The notes: generated by a model from the sequence alone, not told the origin. A DNA stretch of 34,884 nt from Lewinella sp. (GCA_020436695.1 JAGQXH010000008.1:1-34884), one strand, 5' to 3'; positions 17,001 through 25,490 are shown, counted from the first letter of the stretch. Translations and numbers: made by a program.

Positions 17001-17507
17001 CTATTCCGTTCCGATGCTTACCCGCCGCCTTACTTCCTGGTAGTGATCATCCATTTCACCATCACCATCCCAATCGCGTATTCCCATGAAATAGAGCAGG
17101 CCTTTTTCATAGGAGATCAGATACTGAAAGCTCTGCTTGGACTCGATCATCATGAGCGTATCACCCATAATGTTCCAGATACCCCGGCTAACATCCATGA
17201 CGGAATCACGCCGGTCACGGCGTTCGATCCGGTATTTATGGTCCTTTTCAAAATAGGAAACCGGGGGAGAAACACTAAATACATTCCTCCAGTCGCCTTC
17301 ATTGATCTGAAACACATAGTTGGAATCGGCTACGTTCTCAGCAGAATTTACTTCCACATACATAGATACCGCTTCCCAGGTACCGGGTAAGATCTCTTCG
17401 TAGGCAGGAATTCCCTCATCCTTCGGCAGGTCAGTTGAAGCCTCTCCACAGGCATAAAAAGAAAAGGCCAGCAATCCAATGGCCCAAAGAACTGATCGGC
17501 TACTCAT
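17001..17507 (-). CDS. Small lipoprotein, possibly lipocalin-like
   Basis: The 168-residue protein has a lipoprotein signal ending at FYAC (about 17-20), so it is membrane-attached outside the cytoplasm. The body resembles short lipocalin-like beta-barrel proteins: LPGTWEAVSMYVEV opens it, followed by alternating strands (YRIERRDRRD, GIWNIMGDTLMMI, FQYLISYEKGLLYFMGI). An acidic loop DWDGDGEMDDHYQE near the C-terminus could bind calcium. No enzyme motif is seen. It is not clearly co-transcribed with its neighbours: an inverted repeat lies between it and the GIN-domain gene. Confidence 0.65.
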   Translation of the reverse strand: MSSRSVLWAIGLLAFSFYACGEASTDLPKDEGIPAYEEILPGTWEAVSMYVEVNSAENVADSNYVFQINEGDWRNVFSVSPPVSYFEKDHKYRIERRDRRDSVMDVSRGIWNIMGDTLMMIESKQSFQYLISYEKGLLYFMGIRDWDGDGEMDDHYQEVRRRVSIGTE

Positions 17508-17542
17508 GCTTGTTGTATTTGCGCTCTCGAAAGAATAGGACG

Positions 17543-17550
17543 CAAAAATA
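17543..17550 (-). promoter_or_regulatory. Candidate -7 box for the small lipoprotein gene
   Basis: The minus strand reads TATTTTTG, matching TAnnTTTG, 36 bp before the start codon at 17507. No good -33 element is visible. Confidence 0.35.
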
Positions 17551-17633
17551 GAGTTTAAATAGAAATCTCCGGAGAAATTATTTTCAGAGGTGGTGGAGTG
17601 CCAAACGGAAAGAAGGAGTGAAAGGGAGAAGAG

Positions 17634-17682
17634 GAGACTGGGTGACAGGAATTATTCACCGGTCCTTTTGTCACCCAGTCTC
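17634..17682. repeat. 13-bp perfect inverted repeat
   Basis: GAGACTGGGTGAC at 17634-17646 pairs with GTCACCCAGTCTC at 17670-17682. An inner AGGA/TCCT pairing lengthens the hairpin. It lies downstream of the GIN-domain gene and may end that transcript. The core CTGGGTGAC resembles units of the heptamer arrays elsewhere in the window. Confidence 0.5.
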
Positions 17683-17709
17683 TAAAACGCTTTATGATCA
17701 GGTCTGCTA

Positions 17710-18438
17710 TTATGAGCCGGAACGACCATTGATATCACCGGAACCGGAGATCCGGGAGCTGATGCGCGGGCGGCCCTTGTAATTGACATCGCCGGAGCCG
17801 GAAATGCGCACTTCCAGGTCTTCTCTTACATCCACATCACAGTCACCGCTACCGGAGATCTGTACTTTACAGGATTCACTGTTCAGTTCATAGGCTTCCA
17901 CATTACCACTGCCGGAAATATGCACCTCATGGCGCCCCGTGGTACCTCTCAGTTTGATATTGCCCGATCCACTGATGTGGGAATCAATGGAAGCGGACTC
18001 CACTTCCAAACGGATATCGCCGGAGCCGGAGATGCTCACATCCATGTCTTCTACTCCTGTAAAGCGGCTTTCGCTGGTAATACTGCCTGAGCCGCTTACG
18101 CGTAGTCCACGCAAACTAGGAAGGGTAATGTACACCTTCATACCGTCATAACGGCGCACTGAACGATCAAAACCGATGGTCCAGGCGTCATCAGAGACTT
18201 CCCGCTTGAGATTATCTATGATATTTTCCTGAGCTTCAACTTCTACAGATTGTGGGCTGCCCTGACGAATGTATACTTTGGCATTATTTGTCAGGCGGAT
18301 AGCAGAAAAGTCATCCAGATCCAGTGTCCGTTTCACGACGGGGCCTTCTCCGCTGATGCCGTTTTTCCACCAGTTCTGCGCCTGTGTATTGAAGCTGAAT
18401 AGCAACATTATGCCAAAAATTACAGCAAGGTTTTTCAT
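17710..18438 (-). CDS. GIN-domain (DUF2807) secreted protein
   Basis: From the chosen ATG the protein is 242 residues. It has a clear Sec signal (FGIMLLFSFNTQAQ) followed by the repeated GSGSI/GSGDI/GSGNI turns that define the DUF2807 head-GIN domain, about eight copies from mid-protein to the C-terminus (VSGSGSITS, ISGSGDIRL, ISGSGNIKL and so on). The repeats build a right-handed beta-helix-like shell. The longer frame to 18591 adds 51 residues without signal character. These proteins are annotated as putative adhesins; their function is not established. It stands alone, with no evident operon partner. Confidence 0.88.
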   Translation of the reverse strand: MKNLAVIFGIMLLFSFNTQAQNWWKNGISGEGPVVKRTLDLDDFSAIRLTNNAKVYIRQGSPQSVEVEAQENIIDNLKREVSDDAWTIGFDRSVRRYDGMKVYITLPSLRGLRVSGSGSITSESRFTGVEDMDVSISGSGDIRLEVESASIDSHISGSGNIKLRGTTGRHEVHISGSGNVEAYELNSESCKVQISGSGDCDVDVREDLEVRISGSGDVNYKGRPRISSRISGSGDINGRSGS

Positions 18439-18684
18439 AACAACTATTTTACGAATTGATAAATATGTGTGTATCGTTTGTAGGTCAGTAGCCGAAAATA
18501 CGACTCCCGGTCCATATCTATGATGTAAGACGAAAGGCATTCCCCCTAAGTTACAACCGAAAAGATAGAAGAAAGGCATTCTACAGACCAACGACCGGGA
18601 TTATCGGACAGTCGTCCCGTCCGGGCCGAACTTGAAATCGAATAACAGGAAGCCGGACGAATGCTTATTTGATACTACTGGATG

Positions 18685-18740
18685 TTGGGATATTGGGACG
18701 TTGGGATATTGGGATATTGGGATCTTGGGATGTTGGGACT
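18685..18740. repeat. 8-bp tandem array, 7 units of TTGGGANN
   Basis: Seven exact 8-bp steps run from 18685: ttgggata, ttgggacg, ttgggata, ttgggata, ttgggatc, ttgggatg, ttgggact. Only the last two or three bases vary. The array lies in the gap between the GIN-domain gene and the pyrophosphatase gene. The minus-strand frame through it reads as repeated SQYP/ISQHP and is not taken as a gene. Confidence 0.85.
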
Positions 18741-18918
18741 TTAGATGAATCACAAGATCCTTGTGTCTAAACGGGAGTGTCCAGTCAACTGTGTCTCCTT
18801 CTTGGTGTATCGAGAGTAAAATTTTGATTTTCAATATTTTACTTGACTCGTGAGCACATCAAAACACGAACACATGAACACTCTCGTCCAAACTTTCAAA
18901 TGTCCAGTAGTGTATGCT

Positions 18919-18926
18919 TATATTTG
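18919..18926 (+). promoter_or_regulatory. Promoter -7 box for the pyrophosphatase gene
   Basis: TATATTTG matches TAnnTTTG exactly, 52 bp before the start codon. A weak TTTC at 18894-18897 is near the expected -33 position. Confidence 0.5.
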
Positions 18927-18977
18927 TCCGCCCTTTAATTCGGTTATCCCGATAATTTCCAATCTGATTAAACTAAT

Positions 18978-19583
18978 ATGAAGCACTCATTAATTTTATC
19001 CGGTCTCCTCCTTCTTTTTCTTTCAGCCTGCAATCAGATGGGGAGCAACAAAAAGATCGCTGAACTACCGGCACTCACCGGACAGGGCTTTCAGGTGGTG
19101 GTAGAGATCCCGGCCGGTACCAACAAAAAAATTGAGTTTCAGAAAGACAGTAAAAAATTTGAAGCCGAACTCATCGACGGCAAGGAACGCATGGTCCATT
19201 TCCTCCCCTATCCCGGCAATTACGGCTTTATTCCTTCTACCCTGATGGACGAAAAGCAGGGAGGTGACGGCGATCCGCTCGACGTATTGCTCATTGCCGA
19301 AAGTCTGCCCACCGGCAGTATCGTGGAAGCCATTCCCATCGGCACGCTGCGGCTGGAAGATCGGGGCGAGCTGGATACCAAGATCATCGCCGTTCCGCTG
19401 GATTCCAGTCTGCGCGTTTTCCCGGCCTCCGATTTTCAGGATCTTCTAATGGAATACGATCCGGCTAAAAGGATCATTGAAGAATGGTTCCTCTATTATA
19501 AAGGCTACGGACAAACCCGGTTGATCGGCTGGGAAGATGAAAAGTATGCCTGGCGGGAGATCGAACGGTGGACGGTAAACTAA
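18978..19583 (+). CDS. Exported lipoprotein inorganic pyrophosphatase (family I)
   Basis: The 201-residue protein is a family I inorganic diphosphatase carrying a lipoprotein signal (LLLLFLSAC, C18), unlike the usual cytosolic enzyme. Family motifs are VVVEIPAGTNKKIEF (38-54), YPGNYGFIPST (78-88) and the metal-binding DGDPLDVL (D97, D99, D102). Further matches are DTKIIAVP and a C-terminal YYKGYG. The segment before YPGNYG is shorter than in the E. coli enzyme, and the usual VDRF arginine appears as VHF here (H74). It would hydrolyse pyrophosphate outside the inner membrane, perhaps to scavenge phosphate. That role is inference. Confidence 0.9.
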   Translation: MKHSLILSGLLLLFLSACNQMGSNKKIAELPALTGQGFQVVVEIPAGTNKKIEFQKDSKKFEAELIDGKERMVHFLPYPGNYGFIPSTLMDEKQGGDGDPLDVLLIAESLPTGSIVEAIPIGTLRLEDRGELDTKIIAVPLDSSLRVFPASDFQDLLMEYDPAKRIIEEWFLYYKGYGQTRLIGWEDEKYAWREIERWTVN

Positions 19584-19646
19584 TCCCTTCTTCAGGCGTT
19601 TCATCATAGATCCGAAGCATCGCATTCAACACCCAACTTGGCCTAG

Positions 19647-20900
19647 ATGAAGGTTTGTTTTCAACCGTCCTGTTCTCCTGATTTCCATTCAATCGATGGA
19701 ACCGATATTTCGTTAGCCCAATCAGGCTATTCTTTCAGTTGGTACACCGACTTTGCCGAAGTCCCGGAAGCCTACTGGCTCACGGCGGCAGCCTCGGGAG
19801 ACTTTTTCCTTAGCAAAAATTATCTGCAACTTCTGGCGGAGTGTCCTCCGCAGGGTGTGGAGTCCGTATATCTGCTCTTTTGCAAAAATGAACGGCCGGT
19901 GGGGATCGCCTACGGCCAATTGGTTGAATTTCGGGCCAATGAGCATATTCGTCCGTCGGATCAAGGTTTCGTCTGGTGGAAAAAGCAGCTTGCCCGCCGG
20001 CTCCGATTCCGTTTACTGGTAGCGGGTAACATGCTACTCACCGGGCAGCATGCTTATTTTTTCACGGAAACGGCCGAAGCAATATCCGGTAAACTGTTGC
20101 AGGAAGCACTTCAACACACCGCGAAACAGGTACGATTCCAGGGGGGGAGTATCGAGGGTATCCTGGTAAAGGATCTGTCTCCTGACCTGCCCGTCATTCC
20201 CGCTTTAAGTGGGTCCGGAGGGTTCCGGGAGCTCAGCTTTCAACCCAATATGATCTTTTCTGTATCCCCGGATTGGGAGCGACAGGAAGATTATCTGGAG
20301 GCACTTACCTCCAAATATCGGGTGCGATACCGGCGGGCCAGAAAAAAAGCCGGGCCCATCAGCCAACATGAACTCAGCCTTAGTCAGATACGCGCCTACG
20401 AACAGGAGATCTATCAACTCTATCTGAACATCGCCGAAGAGGCGGAATTCTGCATGACCTATCTTCATCAGAACTACTTTTCGGAGTTAAAGGCCCGGGC
20501 CGCTGAGGGTCAATTCAGATTATGGGGATATTTCCTGGATGATCAACTCGTAGGTTTTTGTACGGCCTTATGGAACGGAGAAAATATGGAAGCTCACTTC
20601 CTGGGGCTGGAAAAAGAAGAGAACACCGATCATCAGCTCTATCTTAATATGCTTTACGACCTGATCGGTACCGGCATTGAAGGAAAAGCCCGGCAGATCA
20701 TCTTTTCCCGCACCGCAATGGCCATCAAGAGTTCGGTAGGTGCTCAACCGGAAGAAGTATCCGTTTTGATCGCAGATCCGGCAAAAACCATGCTCGGCAA
20801 GCTCATTTTACCTTTAGTCAGACTCCTGGAACCGGATGTCTCCTGGGAAAAACGCCATCCTTACAAACATCATTACAAAACTGTAGACTTTTCAAAATAA
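19647..20900 (+). CDS. GNAT/FemAB-like acyltransferase
   Basis: The 417-residue cytosolic protein looks like two tandem acyltransferase folds, as in FemAB/GNAT-like proteins. An N-terminal part carries FFLSKNYLQLL and VYLLFCKNERPVGIAYGQ. A C-terminal GNAT-type core carries YRVRYRRARKKAG, FRLWGYFLDDQLVGFCTALWNG and MEAHFLGLEKEENTDHQLYLNMLYDLI. A basic patch near 225-240 could bind acyl-CoA or an aminoacyl donor. The C-terminus ends KRHPYKHHYKT. Substrate unknown. It is the gene nearest upstream of the double-glycine peptide, with a 152-bp gap. Confidence 0.7.
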   Translation: MKVCFQPSCSPDFHSIDGTDISLAQSGYSFSWYTDFAEVPEAYWLTAAASGDFFLSKNYLQLLAECPPQGVESVYLLFCKNERPVGIAYGQLVEFRANEHIRPSDQGFVWWKKQLARRLRFRLLVAGNMLLTGQHAYFFTETAEAISGKLLQEALQHTAKQVRFQGGSIEGILVKDLSPDLPVIPALSGSGGFRELSFQPNMIFSVSPDWERQEDYLEALTSKYRVRYRRARKKAGPISQHELSLSQIRAYEQEIYQLYLNIAEEAEFCMTYLHQNYFSELKARAAEGQFRLWGYFLDDQLVGFCTALWNGENMEAHFLGLEKEENTDHQLYLNMLYDLIGTGIEGKARQIIFSRTAMAIKSSVGAQPEEVSVLIADPAKTMLGKLILPLVRLLEPDVSWEKRHPYKHHYKTVDFSK

Positions 20901-21052
20901 AATTTGCATTTTTTCAAAATCAAGTTTGTTTTTGCAACAATAATTTCGATACATCGTTATTATTTATATACATTGAAGTCCTGTACTTGATCTAGCTAAT
21001 TGGTTGCAAGCGTAATTTTTAGTTCCATTCCAAACAATTTAAACACAAAAAC

Positions 21053-21169
21053 ATGAAACAATTAGGTGCAATCTCCTTATTGGAGTTCAGGCATTTGGTT
21101 CCCAGCCATGCGGATCAGCAAAAGATTAAGGGCGGTTCTTTGATTGTAGTTGATATTATTGGCCCTTAA
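21053..21169 (+). CDS. Small double-glycine leader-type peptide (38 aa)
   Basis: The short frame begins with ATG after an A-rich leader and encodes a 38-residue peptide. Residues 1-28 look like a double-glycine leader: MKQLGAISLLEFRHL opens it, and it ends QQKIKGG, with Ile at -4 and Gly-Gly at -2/-1. The remainder is a 10-residue hydrophobic core, SLIVVDIIGP. This layout is common among Bacteroidota natural-product or bacteriocin-like precursors cut by C39 peptidase/ABC exporters. No maturation enzyme or exporter gene adjoins it, so the product could be an unmodified signal or toxin peptide. A hairpin that can serve as a terminator follows at once. No database support was available. Confidence 0.5.
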   Translation: MKQLGAISLLEFRHLVPSHADQQKIKGGSLIVVDIIGP

Positions 21170-21181
21170 ATCCTAATTATC

Positions 21182-21226
21182 AATTGGAAGGGGCATAGCA
21201 AAAGCGTTGTTATGTTCCTTCCAATT
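21182..21226. terminator. Hairpin between the peptide gene and the convergent helical gene
   Basis: AATTGGAAGG (21182-21191) pairs with CCTTCCAATT (21217-21226), and CATA/TATG extends the stem inward. The right arm overlaps the last codons of the minus-strand gene, so it probably terminates transcription from both directions. The run TTTTTT follows at 21233. Confidence 0.55.
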
Positions 21227-22637
21227 CAGCGATTTTTTCTTGCAACCAATTGAAACTTGCAATAGAATTTTTATTTTTCAATACTTCTGCTTTCAGTTTT
21301 GAAATTCCATTCCGATCACTAGGCATTATCTTCAGTAGCTTTTTGGAATATTTGATAAGGTTTTGGTAGTATACCCTTCTTTCGTGTGGGATTTCCTTAT
21401 GACGATTGAGGTAAGTTCTAAAACTTTCAAATAAGGAAAACAGCGGTTCTACTTCATCTAATTCATAATAAGTTGCGATTAGCATGGTTTTAGAATTGAG
21501 GTTATAGGAAAAGTCTTCAAACTCTACATCTCTCAGATTTTCAATAACCAATTCGTAACTCTTCTGGTAAAAATAGAGATGAGCTAAATTATATTTCACA
21601 GCGTTGGCTCTCTGGCTTTCCGGCAAATACTTGTTGTACGTATTTACGAAAGACTCTGTCCATTCGAATTCTCCAACCCGACACCCTATAAAAACTATAT
21701 TTCGGAAGTACCAGGGAGATAATTCCCCTTTAGCCAGAATCACTTCGTTCTCCAAAATGGTCTTGTAAAGTAAAAACAGCTCCTTTAAGAATTTGGAGTT
21801 ACCTTGATTAATCTTTTTTATACAGTAATTCTGAGCAGACATATACAATTCTTCATTAGCCTGCTCTTTAGGAAAATAGCCCCCATAATTTTCCAGCAGC
21901 TCCTTAAGCTCGAAATAGTGCCCTTCATTTTCCGGTTCTTCATACATCAGAAAAATTTTTTCGAAGATGGCAACAGGAGGTATTTCGGAGTAATTATTCT
22001 CAGATAAATGTACTCTTATCTCTTCAATTAAATTCAGTTCATAGTCAATGGATTTGATAGATTGGCGACTCAATACCTCACAACCTAGCCTCAACTTTTC
22101 GGAAATAAAAAAGTAATCCAGGTTTTTGGATATTTCCTCAACATTAGCCTTTGCACCTCTTCTAGTATCAAAATCGATGAGATGGTAGTATTTTTTTTCC
22201 AACAAATATTGATTGAAAAAGAACTGAATATCCCGGTATGGATAATTGTCCAGTAGTTTCCTTGCAGATCTCATCGTTCCACTGTAGAGTTTTTCAATTT
22301 TCCTTCGCTCTACTGCTTCGATCAAATTCATAGCTGGGTTTACAGACGTCTCTTCATAAACTTGTTGTGCTAAAAATCCCTCCACTAATTTCAAAAGGTC
22401 GGAACAATATTTCCGAAAACGGACATCATTGTATTCCTTGTTAGGAAAAATGCTCCTCCAGTACACTGCTTTTTCCTGTTCAGGAACCTCGCTATTGACT
22501 TCTTTTACGAAAAGATCAAAAAATTTAACAATATTACTATCTCTGTTGAAATACGGAGATTCGATATACTTTCTACACTTGTTTTCCTCGTATTTATCCA
22601 AGGAACTGATGATTGCGAAGAGTTTGCTATTTTGCAT
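21210..22637 (-). CDS. All-helical protein of unknown function
   Basis: The 475-residue protein is not recognised beyond being a solvent-exposed, TPR-like helical protein. It starts MQNSKLFAIISSLDKYEENK, followed by a YIESPYFNRDSNIVKFFDLF block that I associate with a Saprospiria-type unknown family; that attribution is from memory. The rest alternates amphipathic helices rich in Lys, Glu, Tyr and Phe, with helix-pair segments such as LYFYQKSYELVIENL. There is no signal peptide, membrane helix or catalytic motif. The gene is noticeably AT-richer than its neighbours and runs towards the double-glycine peptide gene, sharing its terminator hairpin. Confidence 0.65.
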   Translation of the reverse strand: MQNSKLFAIISSLDKYEENKCRKYIESPYFNRDSNIVKFFDLFVKEVNSEVPEQEKAVYWRSIFPNKEYNDVRFRKYCSDLLKLVEGFLAQQVYEETSVNPAMNLIEAVERRKIEKLYSGTMRSARKLLDNYPYRDIQFFFNQYLLEKKYYHLIDFDTRRGAKANVEEISKNLDYFFISEKLRLGCEVLSRQSIKSIDYELNLIEEIRVHLSENNYSEIPPVAIFEKIFLMYEEPENEGHYFELKELLENYGGYFPKEQANEELYMSAQNYCIKKINQGNSKFLKELFLLYKTILENEVILAKGELSPWYFRNIVFIGCRVGEFEWTESFVNTYNKYLPESQRANAVKYNLAHLYFYQKSYELVIENLRDVEFEDFSYNLNSKTMLIATYYELDEVEPLFSLFESFRTYLNRHKEIPHERRVYYQNLIKYSKKLLKIMPSDRNGISKLKAEVLKNKNSIASFNWLQEKIAELEGT

Positions 22638-22681
22638 GATGTCTAACTAAATTGGTAGCGACCACTTCAACATAAATTTCA

Positions 22682-22689
22682 CAAAAATA
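22682..22689 (-). promoter_or_regulatory. Candidate -7 box for the helical protein gene
   Basis: The minus strand reads TATTTTTG, matching TAnnTTTG, 45 bp before the start codon. No clear -33 box is seen and the region is very AT-rich, so the match may be chance. Confidence 0.3.
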
Positions 22690-22806
22690 AAAAAATTGAC
22701 CTTTGTATCCCGATGACTAAAGCTTTAAGGGAGACAGTTCTAAAAAATTGACTTACAATTTAAAGAAAACAAATTTTGTAATAGAGGAAAATTCAGATTT
22801 AAATCG

Positions 22807-22814
22807 TATCTTTG
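22807..22814 (+). promoter_or_regulatory. Promoter -7 box for the T9SS surface-protein gene
   Basis: TATCTTTG is a perfect TAnnTTTG match, 38 bp before the start codon. No -33 TTTG is found at the usual distance. Confidence 0.45.
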
Positions 22815-22851
22815 AACGTAGTCCACGAGCAATGAGTTAAATCCACGATCC

Positions 22852-25365
22852 ATGAATGTATCTCTACGAAGAGCTTACGTCCTAGTACTGATGTTGGTGC
22901 TGTTCTCGGCGCCAGCCTGGGCCGTCAGAGATACCCTGCACACCTTCTTTAATCAGTCGGTGGAATGGGAGTTTGTCTCTATGCCAAACGAGCCCAACAC
23001 AGTAGTTCTACCTGAGCACGGCGACATAGACATCGCCAAAAACATCTCCACAAGCAATAATTTTGATTACGTACTGACCTACACACCGGATGAAGATTTC
23101 CTGGGCATGGATTTCTTTACCCTGAAACGTTGGGTGACCTTCGGTTCTTTTAATTACCTCGAAATTGTTGAAGTTACGGTTTATGTAGAGCCGGCAGCTA
23201 TTACTGCCCGGCACGATTACGTCACGACCATGGTCAACGAAGCCGTTGACATTCCCGTCACAATTAATGATTTCAGTAGTAATGGTGTATTGCAGGTAGC
23301 GGCGGCCCCGATGTCCAATAACGGGCAGGTTGAGCTGCTCGACAACCAGACCGTGCGTTTTGTTCCCGGCCCGGATTTTTCCGGACTGGCTCATTTTAAT
23401 TATTCGCTTTGCAACGGAGAAGGGGTGTGTACCAATGGCACGGTAAGTGTCAGTGTGCTTTCCCCTGACATGCCGACCAGTGAAAAAGTCAAGATTTTCA
23501 CTAAAAAGAACCAGCCACAGGACGTGCTGGTCCCGCATGTTTTTGAGATGACCGGTTCTCCGGCCCACGGCACCTACGACAATACCGGTTCGGTTCCGCA
23601 GTATTATCCGGATACCGATTATGTCGGTCCCGATCAGCTCTCCTTTTCCTACGATGGCCACGAGATCGTCGTAACTGTTGAAGTTCTTAATATCACCGAA
23701 AACACTTTTGCCTTTGACGACGAAATTTACACTACTACTCAAAGCACTGTAGAATATAATGTTCTAAAAAACGATGCCTACGGCCAGGCGGCCAATTCCG
23801 TTTACATTAACCAGCCGCAGTACGGTACCATTGAAGTACTCAGTGAGGGCGAGATCGCCTATACGCCGGCTCCGGGTTTTGAAGGTGTCGATCAGTTTAC
23901 CTATACCAGCAATTCTCCCGGCGGTCAGACCGAAACGGCTACTGCCTACGTATACGTCAGCAATTTTGAGCCGGTGTATACCAAGTTCAGCATGCTTACG
24001 CCCAAAAGGACTCCGCTCATTATCGGATACAATGTACCGATCGAGGACTTCAAGTTCCAGATCGTTGAGCAGGGTGAGTTGGGCAGCGTCTATTTTTTCC
24101 CGGGAAATGTAAGCCAGACGATTTACGATACCGAGATCTCCGGCTACAACCTGATGGTTTATATCCCGAATGAAGAGATCGATTCGGGTGTCGATCATTT
24201 CGAGGTTGCCTATTGTGTAAATGAAGGTGATCAGTGTGCTTACACCAAATCGGTGAAAGTGGACATGGAGATCCTGAATATCGGTCCCGGCGACGGTCCG
24301 CTCTGCTTTGGAGACTGTGTCTGGCCCGGCGACACCAATTTCGACGGTATCGTGAATATGGAAGATCTCCTGCCGCTGGGGCTGGAAATGGGTGAAGTGG
24401 GCAAACCGCGGCCGGATGTCGACTTCGGCAACTGGTACGGTCAGTTTGCTCCCGACTGGAGCGCACTGTTCAATCCCAATCCCGTTAATTCCAAGCACAT
24501 CGATGCCGACGGAGATAGCATAATCACCGCGAACGATACCATTGCGATTAGTCAGTTTTACGGAAGAACCCACTCTCTGACCCCGAGCAATGTTCCTTTC
24601 TACGATTTTGTGATCCGTCTGGACGGTGATGTTTTTGCCGAACCGGGTGATCTGGTAGAACTGGACCTTTATGTAGGAACACCTGAGACACCGGCCACAG
24701 ATATATATGGTTTTACTTTCCCCTTCGATTACAATCCCAAGTTCTTTAGACCGGAAAGTGTTGAGGTCGAGTTCGATAATAACAGTTGGTACAGCTATAA
24801 TTCGCCCATTCTGCATATGAGCAGAAATGACCAAAATGCGGGTAAAGTAGAAACTGGTATTACTCGTACCAGTGGAATTTCGGCTTCAGGGTTTGGCAAG
24901 ATCGGAACAGTCAGCTTTATCGTTTCTGATGATCTCATCGGATTCAGACCGGATTCTACTCCGCAATCTGATCAAATGGGGCAAACGATTACCCTGGGCG
25001 GCGGCATTTCCAAGGCCATCAATAGTGCCGGACGTAAAATGGGGATCCGGATCGAGGAATTTGAACTGACGATCAATGCCCCTACTTCCAAAGAGGAAAT
25101 GGCTACACAGCCTCTTGAACCTGCTAAATTAAAATTGTCTCCCAATCCGGCTAACAACCGGGTACAGCTCCATCTGAACGGGAATACAGATTTCGAGCAG
25201 ATCGCTGTTTATAATTTAATGGGACAAGAAATTTATCGTTCTTCTCAAATGGATACCAACCGGAGCAGTATTGACGTAAGTCAGTGGGCCAATGGCTTTT
25301 ATCTCTTAAAGGCTTTTACCAGCCGGGGTACCATACAAAAGAAATTTGAAGTCCTTCATTATTGA
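22852..25365 (+). CDS. T9SS-exported surface protein with Ig-like and dockerin-like segments
   Basis: The 837-residue protein begins with a Sec signal (MLVLFSAPAWA). Residues about 30-475 hold several cadherin/Big_9-like beta repeats with recurrent blocks (YTPDEDFLGMDFFTL, FVPGPDFSGLAHFNYSL, YTPAPGFEGVDQFTY). Residues about 484-570 resemble a dockerin-like pair of calcium loops (GDTNFDGIVNMEDL and DADGDSIITANDTI) separated by about 50 residues. A cohesin-like beta segment follows (DLVELDLYVGTPE, then a VSFIVSDD block). The C-terminus, from about 760, is a type A T9SS sorting domain (LKLSPNPANNRVQL, IAVYNLMGQEIYR, GFYLLKAF). It is therefore expected to be displayed at or released from the outer membrane; its ligand is unknown. 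Confidence 0.88.
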   Translation: MNVSLRRAYVLVLMLVLFSAPAWAVRDTLHTFFNQSVEWEFVSMPNEPNTVVLPEHGDIDIAKNISTSNNFDYVLTYTPDEDFLGMDFFTLKRWVTFGSFNYLEIVEVTVYVEPAAITARHDYVTTMVNEAVDIPVTINDFSSNGVLQVAAAPMSNNGQVELLDNQTVRFVPGPDFSGLAHFNYSLCNGEGVCTNGTVSVSVLSPDMPTSEKVKIFTKKNQPQDVLVPHVFEMTGSPAHGTYDNTGSVPQYYPDTDYVGPDQLSFSYDGHEIVVTVEVLNITENTFAFDDEIYTTTQSTVEYNVLKNDAYGQAANSVYINQPQYGTIEVLSEGEIAYTPAPGFEGVDQFTYTSNSPGGQTETATAYVYVSNFEPVYTKFSMLTPKRTPLIIGYNVPIEDFKFQIVEQGELGSVYFFPGNVSQTIYDTEISGYNLMVYIPNEEIDSGVDHFEVAYCVNEGDQCAYTKSVKVDMEILNIGPGDGPLCFGDCVWPGDTNFDGIVNMEDLLPLGLEMGEVGKPRPDVDFGNWYGQFAPDWSALFNPNPVNSKHIDADGDSIITANDTIAISQFYGRTHSLTPSNVPFYDFVIRLDGDVFAEPGDLVELDLYVGTPETPATDIYGFTFPFDYNPKFFRPESVEVEFDNNSWYSYNSPILHMSRNDQNAGKVETGITRTSGISASGFGKIGTVSFIVSDDLIGFRPDSTPQSDQMGQTITLGGGISKAINSAGRKMGIRIEEFELTINAPTSKEEMATQPLEPAKLKLSPNPANNRVQLHLNGNTDFEQIAVYNLMGQEIYRSSQMDTNRSSIDVSQWANGFYLLKAFTSRGTIQKKFEVLHY

Positions 25366-25490
25366 TTTTTTCTATAATGATTCTTTGCATGTAATAAAAA
25401 CCTCATATCTTGCGTTCTTAACTAGGATTTCAAAGAAAACAGAGAATTCATTGCTTTTTTATATTCGTGGAATTATAATCATTGCTAGTG

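Larger units (their letters stand above)
18439..18977. other. 539-bp intergenic region
   Basis: It separates the divergent GIN-domain and pyrophosphatase genes. It holds the TTGGGANN array and a promoter box near the pyrophosphatase end. The rest shows no convincing gene; the short frames have no signal, motif or start context. Confidence 0.5.

Noticed and set aside
18439-18591. Upstream extension of the GIN-domain protein
   Set aside because: The extra 51 residues precede a complete Sec signal and lack signal features.
18601-18834. Minus-strand 77-residue frame through the TTGGGANN array
   Set aside because: Its repeated SQYP/SQHP residues come from the tandem array; there is no start context, signal or family likeness.
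23764-24834. Minus-strand 356-residue frame inside the T9SS surface-protein gene
   Set aside because: It lies wholly antisense to a clearly coding gene, and its sequence shows no domain, signal or start context.
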